Shown piece after piece: positions 35,446 through 42,724 of a DNA stretch of 42,724 bases; the first letter of the stretch is position 1, and each line of letters starts with the position of its first letter. This stretch comes from Nitrospirae bacterium GWB2_47_37 (GTDB lineage: Bacteria; Nitrospirota; Thermodesulfovibrionia; Thermodesulfovibrionales; Dissulfurispiraceae): NCBI GenBank assembly GCA_001803635.1, contig MHDU01000073.1, positions 1 through 42,724 of the forward strand, given 5' to 3'. The translations under genes were made by a program, and so were the position numbers. The notes beneath the pieces were generated by a model, which saw only the letters and a program-made list of their open reading frames with translations, did not search any database and was not told where the DNA came from.

Positions 35446-36626
35446 TGGGCGTTCCCATGCAATATTTGAATATAAACTGCCTTGTCGTGGACGATGAGGC
35501 GTCCATGCGCAGGACCATAAGCAATATGATGCAGAAGCTCGGCTTCAAAAGCGTAGTCACGGCGGAGAGCGGTAAAAAGGCTCTCGATATAATCAACTCG
35601 GTTAAGATAGACCTCGTCATCAGCGATATCAATATGCCGGAAGTCAGCGGCACCGAATTTTTCACCGCAGTCAGAAAGGACAAGAAGTACGACCGCGTTA
35701 ATTTTATATTCGTTACGGCGGAGGCAAACAAGAGCGCAGTAGCCAAGGCCGCGGAAAGCGGCGCGGACGATTACCTCATAAAGCCTTTCGTGCTTGCCAA
35801 CCTCGAAACAAAGCTTTCAAAGGTGCTGGCCAAAAAGTTTAACCCCTCTAATTTCGAGACTCACCTCAAGGATTTCAAGAGGCATCTGGACGAACGCGAT
35901 TTAAGCGAGGCCGAAAATCAGCTTTTAAGGGCGTCGGAATATTATCCCGACAGCCCTACGGTCGCCTATAACTTCGGGCTTTTGGCGGTCGCTAAAGGGG
36001 ACGCGTATACGGCGATAGATTTTTTTAAAAAGGCCATAGATAAAAAACCCATGTTCGTGAACGCGTATAACTCCATAGCCGAGGTATATGAGAACCTCGG
36101 CGATATGGAATCGGCGATAAAGTATTATGAAATGGCGCGGGAGATAAGCCCCGCAAGCACCGAGCGGCTGATTACCTTGAGCAAAATCTATACCGCAAAG
36201 GGCGAAACCAATAAGGCGGAGACGATACTGAAGGACGCTATCTCAGGAACGAGGGAAGATATTTCCGCATCGAGCCACCTGATGGGACAGATGTATCTGG
36301 CAAAGAACGAGAACGAAAAGGCGCTCGAAATGCTTCTTAAGGCTTACAAGAAGAACCCTTATGATCCGTCCATTTTGCAGAGCCTCGCTGAGGCATACAG
36401 GAAAGTCGCCAAGCATGAAAAAGCGATCGAGACATATAATGAGGCGTTAAAAGTAAGGCCGAACGACGCTAATATAAAATACCAGATAGGCAAGACATAT
36501 CTGGAGATGGGCGATAAACAGAAGGCTATAGAAGAGATAAAATCGGCATGGGAGATCAATCCGTTTTCAAAAGACATAACGAGCGATCTGAGAGCCCTTG
36601 CCGAGACCGCTAAATTCGACATCTGA
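35445..36626 (+). CDS. Response regulator with TPR repeats
   Basis: A 393-residue protein: a receiver domain (about 8-130; Asp61 in LVISDINMPEVSG, Lys in DDYLIKPF) followed by a TPR superhelix from about 140 to 385. Repeat hallmarks include AYNFGLLAVAKGDAYTAIDFF, AYNSIAEVYENLGDMESAIK and IKYQIGKTYLEMGDKQKAIE. There is no DNA-binding or enzymatic output, so phosphorylation probably controls protein-protein contacts. It is translationally coupled to the GAF kinase. Confidence 0.92.
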   Translation: MGVPMQYLNINCLVVDDEASMRRTISNMMQKLGFKSVVTAESGKKALDIINSVKIDLVISDINMPEVSGTEFFTAVRKDKKYDRVNFIFVTAEANKSAVAKAAESGADDYLIKPFVLANLETKLSKVLAKKFNPSNFETHLKDFKRHLDERDLSEAENQLLRASEYYPDSPTVAYNFGLLAVAKGDAYTAIDFFKKAIDKKPMFVNAYNSIAEVYENLGDMESAIKYYEMAREISPASTERLITLSKIYTAKGETNKAETILKDAISGTREDISASSHLMGQMYLAKNENEKALEMLLKAYKKNPYDPSILQSLAEAYRKVAKHEKAIETYNEALKVRPNDANIKYQIGKTYLEMGDKQKAIEEIKSAWEINPFSKDITSDLRALAETAKFDI

Positions 36627-36631
36627 TTTTA

Positions 36632-37468
36632 ATGAAAAGAATTCCGTATCTCCACATCCTTTTGTTTGCCGTTACGTTTTTGACCGTGCTGGCGGCGGGA
36701 GCGCTTCAAAAGGGAATAAATATAATTAACGAGCCGGGCAGGATAATAGAGGGATTGCCGTTCGCCGGCACATTGATGACAATCCTACTGTGCCACGAGT
36801 TATCGCATTATATCGCGTCGAAAAAACATCACACAAAAGCGACCCTGCCGTATTTCATTCCCGCGCCGTCCATAATAGGGACGTTCGGAGCTTTTATAAA
36901 GATGAAGTCGCCCATTGTGACGAGAAAGGCCCTTATAGACATAGGCGCGTCAGGCCCGATAGCCGGATTTGTAGTATCGGTGACAGCGAGCATTATCGGC
37001 CTCAGTATGTCCGAGGTGGTTTCTTTAGCGCAGACCGGCGGCGCTTTGAGCCTTGGAGACTCAATTTTGTTTTCATTTCTTTCGGAGGTTGTAATGGGTG
37101 TCGCGCCTGATAATCACGATATCCTCCTTCATCCGGTTGCATTCGCGGGCTGGATAGGCCTGTTTGTTACGTCGCTCAATCTCATTCCCATCGGTCAACT
37201 CGACGGGGGCCATATTGCATTTGCAATCTTAGGCGAAAGGCATAAATATATATCGATAGTTCTTGTCGCGATCCTCGGCGTGCTGGGCATCTTTTACTGG
37301 GAGGGTTGGGCTTTGTGGGCGGTGTTGATGCTTATCCTCGGAATAAAGCATCCGCCCGTGATTTATTGGGAAATCCCTCTCGACTCAAACAGACGATTCA
37401 CAGGACTCCTATCGTTAATTATATTTATCATTACCTTCATACCGTCGCCGTTTAAACTTCTGCCGTAA
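36632..37468 (+). CDS. Site-2 protease family (M50) membrane metalloprotease
   Basis: A 278-residue polytopic protein with the zinc motif HELSH near residue 53-57 in a membrane helix. The second metal-binding segment, NLIPIGQLDGGH, contains the Asp ligand near 190. No PDZ domain lies between them, which separates it from RseP/RIP proteases and resembles the compact EGY1/Sll0862-like group (inference). TLPYFIPAPSIIGTFGAFI is characteristic of that group. It starts 6 bases after the TPR gene. Its substrate is unknown. Confidence 0.88.
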   Translation: MKRIPYLHILLFAVTFLTVLAAGALQKGINIINEPGRIIEGLPFAGTLMTILLCHELSHYIASKKHHTKATLPYFIPAPSIIGTFGAFIKMKSPIVTRKALIDIGASGPIAGFVVSVTASIIGLSMSEVVSLAQTGGALSLGDSILFSFLSEVVMGVAPDNHDILLHPVAFAGWIGLFVTSLNLIPIGQLDGGHIAFAILGERHKYISIVLVAILGVLGIFYWEGWALWAVLMLILGIKHPPVIYWEIPLDSNRRFTGLLSLIIFIITFIPSPFKLLP

Positions 37469-37510
37469 TTAGTCCTTGGATTTACCCGTTCGTGAATTGT
37501 TTTTTACAAA

Positions 37511-37539
37511 TAGACAACATTGTCGATTTGTGTTATTAA
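37511..37539 (+). promoter_or_regulatory. Candidate promoter of the heme sensor kinase gene
   Basis: TAGACA (37511-37516) and TATTAA (37534-37539, preceded by TGT) are 17 bases apart. A short palindrome, GACAACATTGTC-like arms GACAA/TTGTC at 37513-37524, overlaps the -35. A GAGGG site lies about 12 bases before the ATG, so this transcript would have a short leader. Confidence 0.4.
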
Positions 37540-37562
37540 TTGAGTGAGGGAATTAAAGACAT

Positions 37563-39854
37563 ATGAAGGATAATGACGGCATAAATAAAGGACTTTCAGT
37601 GATCTACATATACGTCGCGTCGGCAATAGTCGTCTGGACTATTGTTTTGGGCGCGTCTCTCATATGGGATATGCACAGCACGAAAAAAACGACGGAAGAG
37701 CTTGCAAAGAAAGAGGCGAGAGTACACTTCAACAAGGATCAGGCGTTCAGGTTCTGGGGGTCAAAGCACGGAGGCGTCTATGTGCCTGCAACAAAGGATA
37801 CGCCTCCTAATCCTAATCTGTCTCATGTTCCGGAAAGGGACATAAAGACGCCGTCAGGCAGGCAATTGACATTGATGAACCCGGCGTACATGATCAGGCA
37901 AATGATGAATGAATTTTCGGAGCTTTACGGCGTAAAAGGACGCATAACGAGTTTCAAGCCCTTATATCCTCCGAATGCTCCCGACGAATGGGAAAAAAAC
38001 GCATTGACGGCATTTGAAAAAGGAGTGAAAGAGGTCTTTGAGTTTACGGGTATAGACGGAGAGCCGTATCTTAGGCTGATGCGGCCGATGATTACTCAAA
38101 AGCCGTGCCTTAAGTGTCATGCCTTTCAGGGATACAAAGAGGGAGATATAAGGGGCGGGGTCGGCGTGTCGGTTCCTATGAAACCTTATTTAGCCGTCCG
38201 GCAAAAGACAACAAATACGCTGATAACAGCCCATTTTTTCCTATGGATTTTTGGACTGGCGGTTATCGGTTTTATATCCGTGAGGGCGAGGAATCGCGCC
38301 TTCGAACGGATCGAGGCCGAGGAAGTTATCAGGCGTTCAAAGGAATTCAATGAGACGATTCTCAACAGCATGAAAGACTCGATTATAGTTATAGATGTCG
38401 TTGATTACAAAATAGTATCCGCCAATAATGCCTTTTTGAATCTGTATCAATTAGGGGAAAAAGATGTGATCGGAAAGACATGTTACGAAATAACCCATCA
38501 CATAGAAAAACCGTGCGATTTGCCCGACCATCCCTGTCCGATGGTCGAATCTTTAAAGGACAGCGGGCATACGACATACGAGCATGTGCATTTCAGCATG
38601 GACGGATCAAAGAGATATGTAGAGGTAACAACGGCGCCTATAAGAGACGCCGGTGGAAATATAATTCAAGTCGTCCACTCCGAGAGGGACATTACCGAAA
38701 GAAAGCGTCTCGAAGAACAGTTGAGGCAGGCGCAAAAGATGGAGGCGATAGGCCTTTTGGCGGGAGGCGTTGCCCACGATTTTAACAACATGCTCACGAC
38801 CATTATAGGCTACGGGAATTTGTTGAGAACGAACATGAGGGAGGACGACCCGCTTGTTACTTACGCCGAACAGATACTATCTTCGGGCGAAAAGGCGGCC
38901 AATCTTACGCAGAGCCTCCTTGCCTTCAGCAGAAAACAGATACTCAGCCCCAAGCCGGTAAACCTCAACGACATTGTAAAAAGGATGCAGAAGTTTTTGT
39001 TTAGGCTTATAGGCGAAGATATAGAGCTTAAGGCAATCCTGTCGAAGAATGACCTGACAGTAATGGCCGACAGCGGACAACTCGAGCAGGTAGTAATGAA
39101 CCTCTGCACGAATGCAAAGGACGCGATGCCCGACGGAGGGGCGATAACTCTGGAGACGTCCGTTATCGATGTCGATGAAGCCTATGCGAAAGCCCGTCTA
39201 TTTGAAAAGACGGGGATGTATGCAGTTATCTCGGTTTCGGACACCGGTATAGGAATAGATGAAAAGACAAAGGAGAGGATATTCGAGCCATTTTTCACAA
39301 CAAAGGAGCCGGGCAGGGGAACCGGTCTCGGGCTTTCGATAGTGTATGGAATAATCAAACAGCATAACGGGTATATCAATGTCTACAGCGAATTAGGCAG
39401 GGGGACGACATTCAGGATATACCTGCCGTTGATGAAAACAAAGCTTAAAGAGACGGAGAAAAAGATCTTACCGCCTCCAAAAGGCGGAACAGAAACCATA
39501 CTTGTCGCCGAGGATGACAGGGATGTGAGGGAGCTTATAAAAGAAGTGTTTACCGGGGCGGGTTACGAGGTAAAAGAGGCGGGTGACGGAGAGGATGCCG
39601 TAAAAGTATTCGTAGAAAATAAAGATGAGATACAACTCCTTTTGTTCGATGTAATAATGCCGAAGAAAAACGGGAAGGAGGCATACGAAGAGATAAAGAA
39701 GATGGCTCCGGAAATAAAGGCATTGTTCATGAGCGGCTATACAGCGGATATCGTCGGCAGAAAGGGAGCGCTTGAACAAGGGGTTAATTTTATTTCAAAA
39801 CCTGTTATACCTGATGAGCTTTTGAGAAAGGTGAGGGAGCTTCTGGACGGGTAA
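37563..39854 (+). CDS. Hybrid sensor histidine kinase with c-type-heme DUF3365 input domain
   Basis: The 763 residues comprise a membrane helix (about 15-35) and a periplasmic DUF3365/Tll0287-like domain with CxxCH heme attachment (Cys182, Cys185, His186). A second helix follows (about 216-238), then a PAS domain (about 262-380) with its own cysteine-rich loop ([14 protein letters not shown]). HisKA has His405 in [11 protein letters not shown], HATPase_c has DTGIGIDE and [10 protein letters not shown], and a C-terminal receiver has Asp696 in [12 protein letters not shown]. Heme in the periplasm suggests sensing of redox state, NO or O2. The sensor domain is nearly identical to that of the gene at 41144. 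Confidence 0.93.
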   Translation: MKDNDGINKGLSVIYIYVASAIVVWTIVLGASLIWDMHSTKKTTEELAKKEARVHFNKDQAFRFWGSKHGGVYVPATKDTPPNPNLSHVPERDIKTPSGRQLTLMNPAYMIRQMMNEFSELYGVKGRITSFKPLYPPNAPDEWEKNALTAFEKGVKEVFEFTGIDGEPYLRLMRPMITQKPCLKCHAFQGYKEGDIRGGVGVSVPMKPYLAVRQKTTNTLITAHFFLWIFGLAVIGFISVRARNRAFERIEAEEVIRRSKEFNETILNSMKDSIIVIDVVDYKIVSANNAFLNLYQLGEKDVIGKTCYEITHHIEKPCDLPDHPCPMVESLKDSGHTTYEHVHFSMDGSKRYVEVTTAPIRDAGGNIIQVVHSERDITERKRLEEQLRQAQKMEAIGLLAGGVAHDFNNMLTTIIGYGNLLRTNMREDDPLVTYAEQILSSGEKAANLTQSLLAFSRKQILSPKPVNLNDIVKRMQKFLFRLIGEDIELKAILSKNDLTVMADSGQLEQVVMNLCTNAKDAMPDGGAITLETSVIDVDEAYAKARLFEKTGMYAVISVSDTGIGIDEKTKERIFEPFFTTKEPGRGTGLGLSIVYGIIKQHNGYINVYSELGRGTTFRIYLPLMKTKLKETEKKILPPPKGGTETILVAEDDRDVRELIKEVFTGAGYEVKEAGDGEDAVKVFVENKDEIQLLLFDVIMPKKNGKEAYEEIKKMAPEIKALFMSGYTADIVGRKGALEQGVNFISKPVIPDELLRKVRELLDG
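37830..38200 (+). repeat. Direct repeat, copy 1: heme sensor domain
   Basis: This segment matches 41411-41781 with about a dozen mismatches by hand count, including identical runs of 59 (37851-37909) and 139 bases (37911-38049). The coding sequence before and after is much more diverged. Confidence 0.85.
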
Positions 39855-39948
39855 TGCCGGGTGTTCAAGCTATCATCGTGAATAATCTCTTGTTTCACAG
39901 TTAAGAATTTTCTTTACAAATATGAAAAAGCCGGGGATTTTCTGTTAC

Positions 39949-39954
39949 TATAAA
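39949..39954 (+). promoter_or_regulatory. -10 box before the Cache/PAS sensor gene
   Basis: TATAAA ends 8 bases before the ATG at 39963. No Shine-Dalgarno and no good -35 are seen. It is another candidate leaderless start. Confidence 0.4.
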
Positions 39955-39962
39955 TAATCCCT

Positions 39963-41147
39963 ATGATGAGTTGTGTTCACAAAGAAAAAGCAATAAAAGC
40001 CATTCTTATTGCGGCATTGGTAGCTGCGATAGTATTACCTCTATACAATATCTTTTTCATTTATCCCTCTTTTAAGCGGCAGTTGGTTCAAAATATCGAA
40101 GACGATGCCGTGCGCGTGGCGGCTCATCTGTCGTCGATGTTTACCCAGACGGCAACTGAATTACGAAAAGAAAACCTCCCGCATGAATTGATACACATGA
40201 CGGAGGCATTAAAACGAGACTTTAAGCTGATGAAGCTGAAAGTCTTTTCGGAATTGGGCGAGGTGATATACTCCACAGATCCGAAAGACATCGGGAATAT
40301 AAACAAATACAAATATTTCCATGAGATTGTGGCAAAGGGGAAAGTCCATTCCGTCGTCGTAAAAAAAGGCACCCTTTCATTGGAAGGGCAAAAGGTAACG
40401 GCGGATGTGGCCGAAACATATGTCCCGATAATGAGAGACGGCAAATTTATCGGAGCGTTCGAGATTTATTATGACATCACAACAAGAAAACAGAGGTTTG
40501 ACGCATTAATAAAAGATTATTCCTGCATACTGTTTTTTGTCGGCATTATTTCCATTGCGCTGATAATATTCCTTTTTAAGGCCAATAAGGATGTCATTGC
40601 CGAGAAAGAGAGATGGGATATTACGTTTGATTCCATAAGCGACCCCATTGCGATTATAGACAGAAATCACCGGTTAGTCCGCGTCAATAAGGCAATGTCG
40701 GATAAGTTGAATATATCGAGGGATAAAGCGGTCGGGCTTAAGTGCTACGAGGCTGTTCATGGGAAGTGCGAACCAATACTCCAATGCCCTCATACAAAGT
40801 TGCTGTCCGACGGGCAGGTCCATATAGAGGAAGTCTACGAGGAAAGGCTCGGAGGATGGTATCTTGTGAGCGTATCGCCTATTCATGGTGCAAAAGGACA
40901 GGTCATAGGCTCGGTGCATATAGCTTACGATATTTCCGCCCGCAAGAAGGCGGAGGAAGACCTGAAACAGGCTTATGAAAAATTGACCGATAAGAATAAG
41001 CAGCTCGAGAGGTTCCAAAATATAACGGTTGACAGGGAATTGCGTATGATTAAATTGAAGGAAGAAATAAACGCTTTTTTGGAAAAATCGGGAGAGCCGA
41101 AGAAGTATGATATATCGGATAAGGTTGAGGGGACGGAAGAGGTATGA
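39963..41147 (+). CDS. Membrane sensor with Cache and PAS domains, no kinase domain
   Basis: The 394 residues comprise a membrane helix (about 13-33), a periplasmic single-Cache-like domain (about 40-180), a second helix (about 188-208) and a PAS domain (about 215-335). The PAS domain has a cysteine-rich loop CYEAVHGKCEPILQCPH. A coiled C-terminus ends with FQNITVDRELRMIKLKEEI. No HisKA, HATPase, GGDEF or methyl-accepting domain follows, and the gene ends with TGA overlapping the next ATG (41144-41147). It may signal through the adjacent kinase by dimer or coiled-coil contact. Confidence 0.8.
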   Translation: MMSCVHKEKAIKAILIAALVAAIVLPLYNIFFIYPSFKRQLVQNIEDDAVRVAAHLSSMFTQTATELRKENLPHELIHMTEALKRDFKLMKLKVFSELGEVIYSTDPKDIGNINKYKYFHEIVAKGKVHSVVVKKGTLSLEGQKVTADVAETYVPIMRDGKFIGAFEIYYDITTRKQRFDALIKDYSCILFFVGIISIALIIFLFKANKDVIAEKERWDITFDSISDPIAIIDRNHRLVRVNKAMSDKLNISRDKAVGLKCYEAVHGKCEPILQCPHTKLLSDGQVHIEEVYEERLGGWYLVSVSPIHGAKGQVIGSVHIAYDISARKKAEEDLKQAYEKLTDKNKQLERFQNITVDRELRMIKLKEEINAFLEKSGEPKKYDISDKVEGTEEV

Positions 41148-42724
41148 GGGGAAACGACAGCTTAGAAAACCGGCCTTCGCTGATTTATAGAAATACGGTT
41201 TTAGGAATAATTATCTGGACGGTGATAATTTTTTTGTCTCTTACATGGAATATGTACAGCGCTAAAGAGGTAACAAAGGAGATAGTAAAAAACGAGGCGA
41301 GGGCGAACTTCAATAAAGACTATGCGTTCAGGCTGTGGGGAACAAAGCATGGGGGCGTCTATGTTCCTGCGACGGAAAATACGCCTCCCAATCCTAATTT
41401 GTCTCATATTCCGGAAAGGGACATAAAGACACCGTCAGGCAGGCAATTGACATTGATGAACCCGGCGTACATGATCAGGCAAATGATGAACGAATTTTCG
41501 GAGCTTTACGGCGTAAAAGGACGCATAACGAGTTTCAAGCCCTTATATCCTCCGAATGCTCCCGACGAATGGGAAAAAAACGCATTGACGGCATTTGAAA
41601 AAGGAGTGAAAGAGGTCTTTGAGTTTACGGACATAGACGGAGAACCGTATCTGAGGCTGATGCGGCCGATGATTACTCAAAAGCCGTGTCTTAAGTGCCA
41701 TGCCTTTCAGGGGTACAAAGAGGGAGATATAAGGGGCGGGGTCGGCGTGTCCGTTCCGATGAAACTTTATTTAGCCATCCGGCAAAAGACAATAAATACG
41801 CTGATAACCGCCCATTTTTTTATATGGACATTCGGACTGGCCGGTATCGGATTTATATCCGTAAGGGCGAGAGCCCTCGTTTCTAAGCGGATCGAGGTAG
41901 AAGATATGCTGAGGCGCAGCGAAGACAATCTTAATCGCGCTCAGAAAGTAGCCCATATCGGAAGCTGGTATTTCGATATTCCGAAAAACGAATTGCTGTG
42001 GTCTAAGGAGACATCTCTGATATTCGGAGTTACGTTCGATACCCCTCTAACCTATGAAGCCTTTTTACAGATGATTCATCCGGATGACCGTAACTATGTC
42101 GATAGGTCTTGGAAGGCCGCCCTGTCCGGGGAGCCTTACGATATAGAACACCGTATAGTCGTAAACGGGGATATAAAGTGGGTGCATGAAAAAGCCGAGC
42201 CGGCGTTTAACGAAAAGGGCGAGCCGCTATCCGGCATAGGCACTGTTCAGGATATTACCGAACATAAAATGGCCACAGAGTATCTGAAAGATACCGTACA
42301 TACCCTTGAAATGACAAAGACCGCCTCGCTTAATATTATGGAAGACCTCCAGCATGAGATTATGGAACACAAAAAGACAGAGGAGGCATTAAGGGAAAAG
42401 TCTCTGCAACTCGATGAATTAAACAGGATGCTGGAGCATAAGGTAGATGAGGAGGTAAAGAAGAATATCGAAAAGGGATCCATAATGCTGCATCAGTCCC
42501 GGCTTGCCGCAATGGGAGAGATGATAGGGGCGATAGCGCATCAGTGGAGGCAGCCGTTAAACGCAGTAGGTCTTATGATTCAGGATATAAAAGACGCGTA
42601 TGAGTTCGGAGAGATGAATAAGGATTACCTCGATGACTCGGTAAAGAAATCGATGATCCAAATAAAGTTCATGTCGAAGACGATTGACGACTTCAGGAAT
42701 TTCTTCAGGCCCGATAAGGAAAGA
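41144..42724 (+). CDS. Heme-binding DUF3365 sensor histidine kinase, cut by the window end
   Basis: I translated this by hand from the ATG at 41144 (ATGA overlap with the Cache/PAS gene); 527 codons are present. It has a membrane helix (about 17-37), a DUF3365 domain with the heme motif Cys182-x-x-Cys185-His186 and a second helix (about 216-236). A PAS domain follows (about 260-375, PEDDRNYVDR-like HPDDRNYV), then a coiled coil, and the HisKA start with His466 in AHQWRQPLN. The HATPase domain must lie beyond the window. The HQWRQPLN box marks a different kinase subfamily from the 37563 kinase despite the near-identical sensor. Confidence 0.9.
   Translation, partial: MRGNDSLENRPSLIYRNTVLGIIIWTVIIFLSLTWNMYSAKEVTKEIVKNEARANFNKDYAFRLWGTKHGGVYVPATENTPPNPNLSHIPERDIKTPSGRQLTLMNPAYMIRQMMNEFSELYGVKGRITSFKPLYPPNAPDEWEKNALTAFEKGVKEVFEFTDIDGEPYLRLMRPMITQKPCLKCHAFQGYKEGDIRGGVGVSVPMKLYLAIRQKTINTLITAHFFIWTFGLAGIGFISVRARALVSKRIEVEDMLRRSEDNLNRAQKVAHIGSWYFDIPKNELLWSKETSLIFGVTFDTPLTYEAFLQMIHPDDRNYVDRSWKAALSGEPYDIEHRIVVNGDIKWVHEKAEPAFNEKGEPLSGIGTVQDITEHKMATEYLKDTVHTLEMTKTASLNIMEDLQHEIMEHKKTEEALREKSLQLDELNRMLEHKVDEEVKKNIEKGSIMLHQSRLAAMGEMIGAIAHQWRQPLNAVGLMIQDIKDAYEFGEMNKDYLDDSVKKSMIQIKFMSKTIDDFRNFFRPDKER
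41411..41781 (+). repeat. Direct repeat, copy 2: heme sensor domain
   Basis: Offset by exactly 3581 bases from 37830-38200 without any indel. It covers the C-terminal two thirds of the DUF3365 domain, including the CxxCH heme site. Confidence 0.85.

Noticed and set aside
1-42724. CRISPR array, prophage, integrase or toxin-antitoxin module
   Set aside because: No regularly spaced repeats, no phage or integrase genes and no toxin-antitoxin pair were found.

Overview
The window is a dense stretch of bacterial chromosome (about 36 protein genes, one tRNA, few gaps). The gene set is LolA, Lon, UppP, RimO, a tungstate ABC importer, RND and MFS tripartite pumps with TolC-like channels, RNase J, c-type-heme sensor kinases and an HD-GYP response regulator. 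This points to a Gram-negative, diderm, probably anaerobic or microaerophilic bacterium. Gene style and the heme/PAS sensors are reminiscent of Nitrospirota or deltaproteobacterial-type lineages. That placement is an impression from gene content, not a measurement.

Layout. (1) 1-5774, minus strand: rimO, uppP, ftsK, lolA and pdxA (pdxA cut by the window start), closely packed. (2) 5848-6432, plus strand: one small membrane-anchored protein of unknown function. (3) 6448-12647, minus strand: tRNA-Leu(UAA), then galU, hsp20, lon, thiL, a DUF2062 protein, a DUF3786 protein and a rhodanese. The rhodanese has an in-frame UGA exactly where close relatives carry the second Cys of a CxC loop; I read it as a selenoprotein (Cys-Thr-Sec). 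(4) 12842-16107, minus strand: tupC, tupB and tupA for tungstate uptake, and a secreted protein of unknown function with a clear terminator. (5) 16178-26494, plus strand: a TetR repressor with a perfect palindromic operator, then one operon with two complete drug pumps (TolC, RND adaptor, RND pump; TolC, EmrA, EmrB). (6) 26514-31357, plus strand: a degenerate nucleotidyltransferase-like protein, a TPM protein, LemA, a 307-base gap with interleaved inverted repeats, and the copper exporter CopA. (7) 31373-42724, plus strand: signalling genes (HD-GYP regulator, GAF kinase, REC-TPR protein, two heme-binding DUF3365 kinases, a kinase-less Cache/PAS sensor) with RNase J and a membrane metalloprotease among them. 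The last kinase runs off the window end.

The most interesting observations are these. The predicted selenocysteine rhodanese has a long stem around its UGA. Seven genes have a -10 box only 6-9 bases before the ATG and no Shine-Dalgarno, suggesting widespread leaderless mRNAs. Several repeat families have entered genes and leaders: a C/G palindrome inside thiL, heptamer tandem repeats inside lolA and rimO, and a MITE-like palindrome between tup genes and in the efflux-operon leader. The sensor domains of the two heme kinases are nearly identical in DNA over about 370 bases, while their flanks have diverged. All assignments were made by reading the sequence; no database search was run.
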